A DNA stretch of 64,000 bases from Symbiodinium kawagutii (GCA_009767595.1 VSDK01015536.1:358328-422327), one strand, 5' to 3'; positions 52,720-63,421 are shown, counted from the stretch's first letter. A program made the numbers and translations. The notes: generated from the sequence alone by a model not told the origin.

Positions 52720-52846
52720 ATGTGGCTATGGGTCAAGCAGTTCACCAACAATAATGGGGGATGATGACCAACAATTTCATAGGGAAAACGAGCTGGTCAA
52801 TGATGGGAGCCAGGGGGACTAAGGGTGAACTGACCCATAGCCATAT
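52720..52846. mobile_element. M1 inverted-repeat transposon, subfamily b
   Basis: TGTGGCTATGGGTCAAGCAG and GTGAACTGACCCATAGCCAT. The closest relative in the window is the inverted copy at 20,558. Confidence 0.82.
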
Positions 52847-52959
52847 GATTGTAAAACGAATTGACCATTCATCAGATGGTTGTAAAACTAATGATGCTTA
52901 TAAGGTATATGGTTACATGATGTTACATGACTAATCGCAAATCAGGGAGCTGTTATAAG

Positions 52960-53095
52960 ACATGGTGCACCGCGTTTCGCGCCACTTTGGCGTCCCGGCA
53001 TTGCGGTATTCAGCTCCCTTGTCTTGTGGATCCAGGCGCTGCCTGGCGGGCGAAATGTCCGGCGATCCTTGGAGCAATTCATCAAGCTTCCCAAG
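52960..53095 (+). CDS. Candidate internal exon, 45 codons
   Basis: After TTATAAG the frame reads HGAPRFAPLWRPGIAVFSSL .. VLWIQALPGGRNVRRSLEQF .. IKLPK and meets a donor CCCAAG|GTGGGG. A hydrophobic stretch (GIAVFSSLVLWIQAL) could be a membrane helix, followed by a basic segment. Two other plus frames are open, so frame is inferred from codon bias. Product unknown. Confidence 0.45.
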
Positions 53096-53364
53096 GTGGG
53101 GAAAGGAAGAAGATAGAACAAGATCTCATAATTTGACAAGATTATCTAAATAGAATTTGACAAGATATAATTTATTGTAATTTGACAAAATACAAGTTGA
53201 CAAGACATAAGATGAGACAAAAATATGCAAAATCACACTTTGGTAACATACTTATCTTATATATTTTACCATTAGGATGATAAGGATTAGATTAGATTAA
53301 CTTGAGATCCTTTGGATGATGGAAACTGCCACCCTACAGCACTGGCGTAACTTCCTCGTAGGTC

Positions 53365-53496
53365 TCAGTAGCTGCTCCGCGGCCTTCGTCCGTCCGGCAG
53401 GGTCTGGAAGCCGTGCTCGAAGTAGGTCTGAGCCAAGGCAGACACCTCGCCGCGGCGAGCAGTCGCGTGGGACCGGTGCCCAGCTTGGTGAACCAG
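53365..53496 (-). CDS. Candidate terminal exon
   Basis: The minus-strand acceptor TTGGGTTCCCAG precedes 43 codons in phase 0: LVHQAGHRSHATARRGEVSA .. LAQTYFEHGFQTLPDGRRPR .. SSY-stop, with about four fifths G or C at third bases. The plus strand offers a rival exon (53,401-53,520) with acceptor TCCGGCAG and donor CCCCAG|GTGAGG, open as GLEAVLEVGLSQGRHLAAAS. Strand is therefore uncertain. Confidence 0.45.
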   Translation of the reverse strand: MVHQAGHRSHATARRGEVSALAQTYFEHGFQTLPDGRRPRSSY

Positions 53497-53930
53497 CTGG
53501 GAACCCAAGGGTAGCCCCAGGTGAGGCGCTGGAGCTCCAGTATACAGCTTACTCAGCGAGTAAAGTAGATGCGCTAACATCGTGAAATCTTGGTGTCACA
53601 GTAAGTTCGTAGTATTTGGTCAGCTTGGTGTTGGCAACCTATCACTGTCAAAGAGTCAAAGTCGGTATATCCTACCAATGGCCAATGACAATTGAATGAC
53701 AGCAATGGCTGGAAGATGTCGGAAACAACTTCAACTTATTCCCCGGTTGGTTGTTTGCTAGTACCCACCAAAATTCATGTCGTTGGTGTACCAAATACTG
53801 TTGTTGCTTGTAGACAACAAGAGTTGTCATTCGCGTGTTATTCCCGTCGCAGCGGGCTGTATGTAAGATTGCGAGGGCGTGGGCATGTGATGGCATGCGT
53901 TCCCAGCAACGAAAACTGAGCTACAGCCCC

Positions 53931-54082
53931 AGTACTTGTTGCGCGTAGCCCACCAATCTCGCAAATGAAGAGTCTGATTGGTCGACTGCGATTCCCTGTT
54001 CGACCGGAACCACAGCAGGAAAAGCATCAATCAGGGCTTGATCAAAGCAACTGTCCACCTTAGGGTACTTGTTTGTAATGCC
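53931..54082 (-). CDS. Candidate terminal exon
   Basis: After AATGTTAG the minus frame reads GITNKYPKVDSCFDQALIDA .. FPAVVPVEQGIAVDQSDSSF .. ARLVGYAQQVLGL-stop. No ATG is needed. Acidic and Val/Ala-rich with a helical end. Codon bias supports it. Product unknown. Confidence 0.52.
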
Positions 54083-54352
54083 CTAACATTAGCCGTTCCT
54101 AACCATCATTTATCATTTCGCATGGCATCTCACTCTGACTGGTTGACAACCATAGCTTTGGACCTTTCAGAATCAACTATCATGAGTTTCACCCAATTTG
54201 AAGGTAATCAACCACAGTAACAACCAATCAAATAGTGTACAGAATCCAAAACCAACTATTGTCGTCAACTATGCTCATGATGATGTTGCCCATGGTGAGC
54301 TGTAACCACACTTGCCCAACTATAGCAGGTTTGCAGGTTTTTGCAGCAAATA

Positions 54353-54465
54353 TATGGTGGTTTCTCAAAATGAGGGTACCCCAAAATCATCCCGCCTCAA
54401 CCACATCAAGTAATAAACCATCTACAGTATTTTTGGGGTCCCCTTTGACTTGAGAAACCACCATA
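54353..54465. mobile_element. M2 inverted-repeat transposon, well preserved
   Basis: TATGGTGGTTTCTCAAAATG and CCCTTTGACTTGAGAAACCACCATA. The outer 15 bp are perfect inverted repeats. Confidence 0.88.
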
Positions 54466-54479
54466 GAAACATCAATGAA

Positions 54480-54609
54480 CTATAGAGGATTATGGAGGTG
54501 TAGTCGCCCAAACAATCCATCCCAGGTCAAACCCAGCGGCACCTGTGCTTGAGCCAGCTCTCCGGTAATGGCATCCAGCTCTATGGAACAGGCTTCCGCG
54601 TGGCCTCGG
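54480..54609 (-). CDS. Candidate terminal exon next to an M2 copy
   Basis: After CTTGTAACAAG the minus frame reads RGHAEACSIELDAITGELAQ .. AQVPLGLTWDGLFGRLHLHN .. PL-stop. The stop lies 15 bp before an M2 copy whose end would give a donor CTATG|GTGGTT, so the reading may end here or just short of the M2. Product unknown. Confidence 0.5.
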
Positions 54610-55210
54610 CTTGTTACAAGTTACATCAAGTTAAAATGGTTTTCCATAATTTTCTATGGTTTCCCCATGGTTTTCTATGGTTTTCCATGGGTTTCCATTA
54701 AGAATCAAAGGCAACAACCATCGATGACAAACAAGAAGCCGCAATAATAACCCAATAAAGACGTACAAAAAGCAGCACAAAAAGCAGCGCATGCTTCGGT
54801 TTATGATCGGCAATGAGAATCAATGGTGGTTATTCATGGTGAAACTTGCAGTTCTTTGTTGGTTTGCAATGTATTAATTAAACGTTGTTAACCATCTGAC
54901 CATTTACATTTGACCATAGACAAGAGTAGACCAGCAATAGTACCCCACAGAAACCAAGCACCAACAATGACAAACAACAACCTCCAACCAACAGTCAACA
55001 AACCAGCCAAAACAAAACGGTGGCTGGTTACAGTACAATCAACGACAGCAATCACCACTTTCAGGAAACCAGCAATCTGAAATATCAAGGCTGCAAACAT
55101 GTTCAACCCCTACATTTGTCCCCGCTCAGCGGCTACGTACGAAGCCGTCGTTTTGAGCTTCTCAATTCACAGGCCACTAAATTCCGAAAAAGCAAACTCT
55201 AGACCATAAA

Positions 55211-55402
55211 TCACGGCATATCACGGCGCAAAATAGAACAAGTGCTCGTGATTGCCTTTCTGAACAATATTGTCCTTGCACGGTCAATCCTCAATTGCAT
55301 TCTCTCATGTTGAGCTGTGGGCGACGAGGCTTGGGGCGAACATGTGTGCTTAAACATTGGAGTTTCCAGAAACAAATTTCTCATTTCCCAACACATGGTC
55401 AA
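55211..55402 (-). CDS. Candidate exon
   Basis: Minus frame CWEMRNLFLETPMFKHTCSP .. QASSPTAQHERMQLRIDRAR .. TILFRKAITSTCSILRRDMP-stop. Basic, non-repetitive. The AG in CATGTTTAAACAC context is not decisive. Product unknown. Confidence 0.38.
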   Translation of the reverse strand: MTMCWEMRNLFLETPMFKHTCSPQASSPTAQHERMQLRIDRARTILFRKAITSTCSILRRDMP

Positions 55403-55529
55403 TAATCATTGATGGTGGATGGCTGGTGGGGCTGGACAAACCTAGGCACAGCCAAAAAATGAGTTGTTCCTAGTCCTCCCGAATCTCAACTCCATGAAAA
55501 ATCAACGTCTATATAGATTAATTGATTTT

Positions 55530-55625
55530 CTGGTTGGTTGTTTCTGCCCTCTGAAAAATATTAGTCAACCAACCAATTGTCAATAATTATTAGGGAAAAT
55601 AAAAGTGTTTAAAACCACCAGCCAG
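55530..55625. mobile_element. M3 inverted-repeat transposon
   Basis: CTGGTTGGTTGTTTCTGCCC and TTTAAAACCACCAGCCAG. Core TTAGTCAACCAACCAATTGT and TATTAGGGAAAATAAAA. Confidence 0.82.
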
Positions 55626-56239
55626 CTTTTGTTAGTAAAATCAACTGATTGAGGATTACTAACACTAATTATCTATTAAATTAACATCTAGCTAGCATTT
55701 TTTTGGGTACTCGGCCATGGGCACATATACCGTCAATGGTTGCTCTTGGTTTGATCAACCGCGACAATTAAACTGCCATCATCATTGCCCCATCATACCG
55801 CATCATTAGTCTAGCCACACTAAACATGATCATTACGTTCTTTTACCCAAATCATTCTTCATTTTGGCCTTATCATTTGCATAGCATAATCATTTGATAT
55901 CATCAATATCCTTCCCTGTTCCTTTGCCTTTTACCTGCTTATAGCCAACATGAACGATAATTACGAATACCTATATATACAGCGAAGGTACTGCATAAGA
56001 ATCCCTTGTAGAAGAATTTGAGGGGCTCGGATTTGTTTCCGCTCCGGCTGGGCCTGAATATAATTTGCTTCTTCGGTTAAGAATTTGACGGACCCTTACG
56101 GTGGCGGTTAAATTCTTAGCAACCATGTTTTAGGGTTTCGATGATAATATCCCCGGCCAAACCCAAGACAATTTGTTTCACAAAAATTCCTTTCTAGACA
56201 ACCAAGAGGCAAACAAAAATTGAAAAACATGTTATTAAT

Positions 56240-56300
56240 GTCCCGCGCGGGGGGTTGAGCCTACGACTTTTTGGTTGTGAGCCGCCCTTTTTGCCAACTT
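56240..56300 (-). other. tRNA-like relic inside the foldback element
   Basis: On the minus strand GGCGGCTCACAACCAAAAAG is followed by TCGTAGGCTCAACCCCC. This resembles an anticodon loop CTCACAA and a T-arm/B-box (GGTTCGA-type). The anticodon stem does not pair on one side and the acceptor arm is not evident, so it is a decayed tRNA or a tRNA-derived SINE head, not a working gene. Confidence 0.35.
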
Positions 56301-56382
56301 ATCCGAGCAAGCCCGGCCTGGCCGGCCAAAGGCCCGCTTTTAAAACGTCTCCGCCAACATGCATGTTGCCCCCCGGGCCCGC

Positions 56383-56516
56383 GAAACAAAAAAAACTTTT
56401 CGCGGCTCGAAAATGTTTTTTTGTCTTGCGGGCCCGCCGGCCTAGTTTGGAGCCCCCGGATTTCTTTTCAAGGCTTGGAAAATGATTTGACGCCGGTTTC
56501 AATCAGTTTTCCAACC
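56383..56516 (+). repeat. About 134-bp repeat unit, left copy
   Basis: GAAACAAAAAAAACTTTTCG .. TTGCGGGCCCGCCGGCCTAG .. TTCTTTTCAAGGC(T/C)TGGAAAA .. GGTTTCAA(T/C)CA. It recurs in the same orientation at 59,867-60,000 and, more diverged, at 60,001-60,120. Confidence 0.85.
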
Positions 56517-57759
56517 GTGAATGCTAAATTTCATAAACCCAGGGTTTTGTATGACAGAAAGGTCCAAAAAAGAATTTTATTTTTGGGGTATGACCGATAA
56601 GGTTTGTCAAGCACAAACTTATGACTTTCTACCCGACGCACGTGTTGGGGCGATACGCTCACAGATAATGTGTTAATTCATTGGCATCCGACAGGTGTCT
56701 GGGAGACTGCCTGCATGAACTGGGGCCGGCAGCTGTAACTCCACTTGGCAACTTTCCCAAGCACAAAGTTTGGTTCGTCACGAAAATTGGAATCCAATCG
56801 TGTCTTTGGAGCTTCATTTGCGAGAGTCACACAAACAGACAACATTGTGTAAAAAAGAAACACATTGAAATTCAAGCAAAAATCGGAGACACATTGCCAA
56901 CGCAAGTAAAACTACACCTGCAAGCAAAAGTAAAACTGAATGTGTAAGCAAATCAAACGCACAAACAAACATTCAAAACACATTCATTTTAAAACATAAC
57001 TCGAATAGTAATCATTTGAAATAATGAGACAAAACATCCAAAGAACAAATCAAACAAAACATCCAAAACAAATAAACGTTCAAACAAACATGCATGAAAC
57101 CAGAACAAAAGTGATAAACACAACAAATAGTGTCTAAGTCCAAAAACTGAGTTTCCAAAAAGTAAAACATCAAAACAAGCAAAATAGAGTTCACACATGT
57201 TCGCACCCACCCAAAAGAAAGTAAGTCAAAAAACAAAATTACCTCTCCTCCAACAAAAAGAACAATATAAAGTCGCAAAAAAAACACAAAGCAGAGATGA
57301 TACACAATGAAATCACCTCAAAACAAACATCCAGCCAAAGGTACAAAAAGAAAATCAATCAAAAACAACAAGAGTCTGAAAAACAAAAACACATTCCAAA
57401 AAAAAGGAAAACTAACCAGAACTAAGAGAAAAAAACATCCGGAAAAAAAACAGAAAACAAGATCCCAAACAAGAAATAGATCCCGAGAAAAACACACAGC
57501 AAAAAACAAAATCCTGGAGGAAAAACATCCCGGAAGAAAATGGCAATTCCAGAAAGATATAGTTCAAAAAAAGGAAACAAAAGTAAAAAACCCGGAAGAA
57601 AAGTAAAATTTTCGGAGAAAAGAATCTGGAAAAAAAACGGCAAACAAACATCCGGGAAAAAATGAAAACAGCAAAATTCCTGAAACAAATCTCAAAAACA
57701 AAAAAACAAAGCGTCTAAAATCCCTGACAAAATCATGAAAAAATAAGATTCCTGCAAAA

Positions 57760-58200
57760 ATCATCCTGACAAAAAATAAAATTCCTGACAAAAAAATAAA
57801 AGTCCTAAGAAAAAAAAGTTCCTGAGAAAAAAATAAAATTCCTGAAAAACATAGAATTCCTGAAAAAAAATAAAATTCCTGAAAAGAAAATTCCTGAGAA
57901 AAAAATAAAATTCCTGAAAAACATAGAATTCCTGAAAAAAAATAAAATTCCTGAAAAGAAAATTCCTGAGAAAAAAATAAAATTCCTGAAAAACATAGAA
58001 TTCCTGAAAAAAAAATTCCTGAGCAAAAAATAAAATTCCTGAGAAAAAAATAAAATTCCTGAGCAAAAAATAAAATTCCTGAAAAAAAAATAAAATTCCT
58101 GAGCAAAAAATAAAATTCCTGAAAAAAAAAATCCTGAAAAAAAATAAAATTCCTCAAAAAAAAAAATTCCTGAAAAAAAATAAAATTCCTGAAAAAAAAT
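57760..58200. repeat. ATTCCTGAAAAAAAATAAA array, left arm
   Basis: More than 20 units of TTCCTGA(A)nTAAAA of about 18-20 bp. Frames on the minus strand give (FRNFIFFSGIL) repeats. Confidence 0.9.
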
Positions 58201-58464
58201 CCTGAAAAAAATAAAGTTCCAAAAAAGAAGGAGCTTTATTTTTTGGAGATATTTTTGGAGGATTCTTGCTAATACATTTTTGCTTTTTTTGCAGCAAAAA
58301 ACATTGAAAACACATTGAATAGTATTAGCAATGTAGCTGCTTGCTAATATTATTCAATGTGTTTTCAATGTGTTTTTGCTGCAAAAAGAGCAAAAATGTA
58401 TTAGCAAGAATCCTCCAAAAATATCTCCAAAAAATAAAGCTCCTTCTTTTTTGGAACTTTATTT
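58201..58464. repeat. Central hairpin with about 125-bp near-perfect arms
   Basis: The left arm (58,208-58,331) and right arm (58,341-58,464) pair with few mismatches around a nine-base loop TGTAGCTGC. They include GGAGCTTTATTTTTTGGAGA against its complement. The right arm leads into the mirror of the left A-rich array. Confidence 0.92.
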
Positions 58465-58665
58465 TTTTTCAGAATTTTTTTTTCAGGAATTTTATTTTTT
58501 TTTCAGGAATTTTATTTTTTTTCAGGAATTTTATTTTTTTTCAGGAATTTTATTTTTTGCTCAGGAATTTTATTTTTTTCTCAGGAATTTTATTTTTTTC
58601 TCAGGATTTTTTTTTTTCTCAGGACTTTTATTTTTTGTCAGGAATTTATTTTTTTCAGGATTTTT
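58465..58665. repeat. TTTTATTTTTTTTCAGGAAT array, right arm
   Basis: This is the complement of the left-arm array, with about ten units. It ends near 58,665, so the right array is shorter than the left. Confidence 0.9.
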
Positions 58666-59866
58666 AGTTGTCTCCGAAAAAAAATACTTTTCTTCCGGGA
58701 CTTTTTCCAGATTGGTTTCCATTTTGTTCGGAAATCTTATCTATTCTGTTTCTGGAATTCTATGTTTTCCAGAGTTGTATCGTTTGTTTTCTGATTTCAT
58801 TTTTTATGGATTTCTCCTCTGGAAAGTTATTTTGTTTTCCAAATCTACCTGTTTGTGAACAAGTCTTTATGTTTGTGTTTTTCCTGTTACTCTTGTTATT
58901 TCACTTTTTTTCTGGATGTTCCCGCTGTTTTTAATTGATTATGTTTTTGTGTGTGGGCTTGTGTTTAAGTTTTGATGCGGAAGTTTTTTTTATGTTTGCA
59001 GCCGTTTTTTGTTTTTTTTTGGGGGGGTGGAAGCCTATTTGTCCTTCTTTCAGGGCTTATTTTCCTAGGAATCATTGACTGTGAATTTCTTCCAAATTTA
59101 TTAGTGTTTCTGTAGTTGCTTTCTTGGAATCGTGTTTGGGAAATCTTATTCTGTCTTAATTCAATTTTGTTGATCTTCTGGGTGATGCTTATTCTATGTG
59201 TTTGGAAAATGACTTTTCTTGATTTTTTTGTTGGTATGTTCTCTTTGATTCATTTCTGTTTAAGTCATGTCAAGAAAGTGCTTTTCGAACATGTGTTTGT
59301 TTTGGATGCATGTTTGTTGCATTTGTTGTGATTTGAGTTTGAAGTTTCACTTGTGTTGGCAATACGTCTCTGATTTTTACTTGAATGATACTGTAATCTC
59401 TTCTTTACCCAATTGTGTTTATTTGTGCGGCTTTGGCGGATGAAACTCAAAAGACAATATCAGATGCCATGTTTCGTGACAACCCATTTTTTCTAATTTT
59501 AGACTTCAGACTTTTGGATAAGGGCACAAACCATTGCAGAACCTCCGCTAAATCAGTACAAGCTGCCGTTGGTGGTTCAGGATATTTTTATGGTTTTTGT
59601 GGGTTGAATATTTTTGTGACCAAAGCAATACACTTCAACGAGATCAAACACGTGTTTTATGTTTGGAGTTCAGCCTTTAAGGTCACCATCCTCTAGATGT
59701 ATGGGGCTCCCGGTGTCTGAAATTGTAGTATCATTGCTCTGCAAGGTTGTTTTGAGTCTTTTTGCAAAGCCCTGGTAAAACGTTCTACCGAGCTTAGCCC
59801 ATACCTTCAAAAAATAAAACCTTTTTTCCACTTTAACTACCTAGTTTTATGAAATTTAGCAACCGT

Positions 59867-60120
59867 GAAGCAAAAAAACTTTTCGGCCTCGAAAAATGTT
59901 TTTGGTCTCGCGGGCCCGCCGGCCTAGTTTGGATCCCCCGGCATTCTTTTCAAGGCCTGGAAAATGTTTTGAAGCCGGTTTCAACCAATTTTCCAACCGT
60001 GAAACAAAAATAACTTTTCAGGCTCCGAAAAGTTGTTTTTGTCTTGCGGACCCGCAAGCCCAGTGTTGAGCCACCGGCGCTTTTTTCAAGGACCGGAAAG
60101 TGTTGTGAGAGCGGCTTCTT
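59867..60120 (+). repeat. Two tandem copies of the 134-bp unit
   Basis: Unit starts GTGAAGCAAAAAAACTTTTC and GTGAAACAAAAATAACTTTT. They share GCGGGCCCGC/GCGGACCCGC and TTTTTTCAAGGACCGGAAA. They lie in direct, not inverted, orientation to the copy at 56,383. Confidence 0.85.
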
Positions 60121-60339
60121 GCAAGTTTGCAATGGTAAAATCAAATCTGAGGAAAGCCGAGGTTGTAAAAAAATCATCCGGTTTTCTATAACAAGAATAG
60201 TTGGAATACATACTTAAGAAACTGCTAAGAAATTGAGGGACCCTCGGACCGGGAACGTGGAAAATCTTGAGCAAACTAAATTAAGAATTCGAGGGACCCT
60301 GGGCCACAGATTTGGGATTCTTATCCAGAACTTCCACTG

Positions 60340-61607
60340 TATATATATATATATACATATGGTTGAATTAATCTATACAACCTACTAAGCAGTACATTGG
60401 TTTATAACCGATATTAAGGCAAACACATTCACCATTGCACATCGGACAGCACTATCAACTTACCATTGTTGACAGTCATGAAGCATTGTCAAGCACTGGT
60501 ATTCGTTGCACAAGCATTGGTATTCGTTACTGACCACCATTTACCACTGTTATTACATACCACTATCAACCATACCTACCATATATTGTGCTCTAATCAC
60601 CATCACGACTACATACCGTGATCAACCGCTATTGTCATTGCAGCATCAAGCAACACTATCATCAAACAGGTCCATCTACACCACGAGTATTGTCAAACAT
60701 CAAGCATCATGCACAACCATCAACCACCTATCATTCAGCCGTTCAGCCACTACTGATACGGATTCGGATCAAGCATCATTGACAGCGTTGAAGATGATCC
60801 AATCAGCCACTTATGTTCAGCCAAGAAAAGTTATTATTGATGATCAATGTTGAAATGACAACGGTTGAACCGTCAAATTGATAAATGGCAGAACATCATT
60901 GTCACATTAACACAACCAGATTGTTAAAGCATCATTGCCAACCATTGTTGATAATGACGCTATGTTTGTTAATGATCCTTTAGTATATATAGGATCAACG
61001 ATGGACCATCCAGCAGCCAATCAGCCACAGGCCCGCCGCACCTAGGCGCGAGTAGTCTGAATGGGGAAGCCCGTGGTAGCACACAGCGCCACTGGGACTT
61101 TCAAAACCTTGGTTCAACAAGTTTGATGGATAGTAACTCAGTGGTTGATGCTAAAAACTGGTAGTGGTAAATCCAGCTGATTTAATATTACACCTGGGGG
61201 GTCTTGCTTGCTGGATCTGAACAATACGGGAGAAGAATCTGCCGTAAAGGCTGACAGTGGTCTATGATGGCCAATAACGGTGAAACACATGGCGGAATGC
61301 GGCTGACGATTATTAGTTTATGGGCAACGGTGGATACTAGTGGCCAGTACTTTGATTAGAAGGCGACCAGTTCAACATGATTTCTGCACTAGGGAAGTAT
61401 GCCCCCACTTGGACGTGCAACTAGGGTCCATGGTTAGTTGAACCAAGTAATAATCCCACATTTTTGAAGCCATCTTCTTCCAACGCATTGGGTTGAACTA
61501 CTTTCAGTCAACAAAATAATCATTCTATATAATCAGTATGGTTTTCAAGCAAACATTATAATTTCAGTATGGTTTAAAACAAACCAAATCATCGAAAGCC
61601 ACCAGCT
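60340..61607. other. Spacer with CATCAACCACTAT-type repeats
   Basis: A (TA)n run at 60,340-60,356, then CACTATCAACCATACC words to about 60,730. A GC-rich patch at 61,025-61,110 might hold a small exon, but no frame stands out. Confidence 0.4.
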
Positions 61608-61841
61608 ATGGCACCAACAAATTCCCAGCACCTTTCCATGGCATCAAACCCCAAGCTTGAAACTTGCCCCGCACACCAAGCTACGACCTCCAGCATAGCC
61701 AATGAGGCTGGTGACACCTGCGTCGTTCCGACGAAAAGTGCCATTCGCATCTTGTTCCACCAGGACGAAGTCGTACTGCGTGTGCCAAAAGCAACCATTT
61801 CCTCAGTGCAGCTGGTGCCCTCACGTCGCTTTGCTTCATAA
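61608..61841 (+). CDS. Candidate exon or small ORF, 77 codons
   Basis: From an ATG: MAPTNSQHLSMASNPKLETC .. PAHQATTSSIANEAGDTCVV .. PTKSAIRILFHQDEVVLRVP .. KATISSVQLVPSRRFAS-stop. The beta-rich pattern and codon use look real. The minus strand is also open (..WWNKMRMALFVGTTQVSPAS..). Product unknown. Confidence 0.42.
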   Translation: MAPTNSQHLSMASNPKLETCPAHQATTSSIANEAGDTCVVPTKSAIRILFHQDEVVLRVPKATISSVQLVPSRRFAS

Positions 61842-62184
61842 AATGGTGAACAATTAGGATAATATAAAATGGTAATCAAGAAAGAATGTTCATAAATGCT
61901 CAGTATGTTCAGAAATGCTGAGTGCATCTCCCAAAATATGGTTGTCCACAATGGATGGTAGTTCTTGATAAATGCAGCTGGCAATTACATGCTTCCTGAT
62001 AGTTTACAACAGTCAATTAGGTTGACACGTACCAATCATCGACACCTACCGGTATGCCTCATAGGCAAAGATGTCACTTTGGGATGTTAAGGTCGGTATG
62101 CAAAACATGAACTGACCCCGCCCATGCCCACGTACAACGGATTCATCCAATTTCATGAGCGTGTTGATTGAGTAGACCAGTCCT

Positions 62185-62501
62185 TTGCACGGACACATCA
62201 CACACATGTCAGTTACAAGACATTCTCCACACCAAGCAGTTGGCAACCTAGCTAATACGATGTTTGACTCAAGTTCACTGTGTCAAGAACACAGTGAAAA
62301 GGAATCCAAAGAAAATTACCAAACCCATGAGTTGATGCAGTTGCGGTCTTCACAATCCAGCTATGTTGGGATGTCCCAAACCGCGCAGGGAACATACATT
62401 GCACAAAATGCTTGCAGGGCAACTCAATGCACCTGCTGGAGTACAGTACATGGCTGTGGTGTTTCACATGACTGTCGGGTTCCAAACTTGCTCGCGGCCA
62501 G
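62185..62501 (+). CDS. Possible upstream exon region
   Basis: The plus frame ..CQEHSEKESKENYQTHELMQ .. LRSSQSSYVGMSQTAQGTYI .. AQNACRATQCTCW is plausible, with an inner AG at ACAAAATGCTTGCAG. The minus strand is open across the same DNA. Uncertain. Confidence 0.28.
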
Positions 62502-62618
62502 GTTGCCGAAGTAAATGGATTTCGAAGGGTCGTTGCGAAGAAAGCTCGGAGGACCATCGATCACGACCTGTCGCCGAGGCCGGTGGATCCAGTTGTGGTT
62601 TTTAGTGATCATCAATGA
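62502..62618 (+). CDS. Candidate terminal exon, 38 codons
   Basis: The acceptor TTGCTCGCGGCCAG precedes a phase-0 frame VAEVNGFRRVVAKKARRTID .. HDLSPRPVDPVVVFSDHQ-stop. Basic start, acidic end, GC-ending codons. Two other plus frames are open. Product unknown. Confidence 0.45.
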   Translation, partial: VAEVNGFRRVVAKKARRTIDHDLSPRPVDPVVVFSDHQ

Positions 62619-63157
62619 CGTAGTGATCACCAGTAAGCTTGGATCATCAATGATTACGGGTGATTGATGGTGGTTATTAGCAACTGTTGGTTGTTCTTGG
62701 TGCTTGTTGGTGATTCTGGCTTGTTGCGCTGTGCCTCTGATGCTGTGAAAGGAATGATCCCAGTGCATCTCCTGTGTGCCACCTGCTCTACTTTGTTCAC
62801 TTGGGGTTGGATGCGGAGGATACCGCCATGCACAGCGTAGATTCCTCTGATGAACCACTGCCTGCTCCCAACAAACAAACTCCGAGAAGCCTTAGTTTAA
62901 TGGAATCGAAAACAAAGGAGTTTTTCGAACAAATGTTTGTTTATTAGTGTAATGTTCCGATTCCCTTTAATGGAAAAGAATGACGAAACTAATCCATTTC
63001 GGGGGTGTCTGCTTGGAGAAATTGATCGCCAGTTGTCGCAAACGAACAACTCAAATACTTGTCACAGAAAGACTCTGCTGGCGAAACTCCCAGATCACAA
63101 CTGACTAGTCACTGGTTGTCTGATGATTGCATAATGGGTTTGACCGATGATTAATGG
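62619..63157. other. Spacer
   Basis: GTTGTTGGTGATTCTGG-type words and no supported exon; a weak minus frame (62,654-62,858) is present. Confidence 0.4.
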
Positions 63158-63403
63158 ATGGTGAACTTCCAAATACATTGTGGTTGTAAAACTGATTGTA
63201 CTGCATTGCTTAAAACACAAAAACCCTTGAAATCAGGAAAAACAATCACGAAAAAGCTATGTGGCCTGGTGACCAACAGCCCAACAAGCGCAGCCCGACT
63301 TCGCTCGAGCTCTGAAAAACACAACTTCGGTTGTGAAAACTTCGAAGTACACGACTCATTTCCAGTGTTCGACTTAGGCCAGTTGGATTATAGCAATTTA
63401 TAA
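63158..63403 (+). CDS. Weak candidate exon
   Basis: KTQKPLKSGKTITKKLCGLV .. TNSPTSAARLRSSSEKHNFG .. CENFEVHDSFPVFDLGQLDY ..-stop. Plausible basic-then-acidic protein, but codon bias is modest. Product unknown. Confidence 0.33.
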   Translation: MVNFQIHCGCKTDCTALLKTQKPLKSGKTITKKLCGLVTNSPTSAARLRSSSEKHNFGCENFEVHDSFPVFDLGQLDYSNL

Positions 63404-63421
63404 TTCATAACGCATAAGCCA

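Larger units (their letters stand above)
55980..60339. mobile_element. 4.36-kb TA-flanked foldback transposon, non-autonomous
   Basis: The left end CAGCGAAGGTACTGCATAAG and the reverse complement of the right end CAGTGGAAGTTCTGGATAAG agree at 22 of 27 outer bases, and TA flanks both sides, as in Tc1/mariner/pogo elements. Subterminal motifs AAGAATTTGA(G/C)GG.. occur at both ends. The arms are inverted for over 1.7 kb (for example TTTATGAAATTTAGCA at about 59,845 against its complement at 56,523) and meet in a hairpin at 58,336. No transposase frame is seen; inner frames are repeat-encoded Phe/Leu or Lys/Asn. It probably depends on a transposase encoded elsewhere. Confidence 0.8.

Noticed and set aside
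56681-56947. Possible transposase exon in the foldback element
   Set aside because: The frame is short, and the inverted partner at 59,415-59,696 encodes a diverged version on the other strand, as expected for paired arms. No DDE motif is seen.
57422-58157. Phe/Leu-rich frames that look like membrane proteins
   Set aside because: They are read from A-rich TTCCTGAAAA arrays in the foldback element.
58341-58667. A plus-strand Phe-rich frame of 108 codons
   Set aside because: It is the mirror of the left-arm array, therefore repeat-derived.
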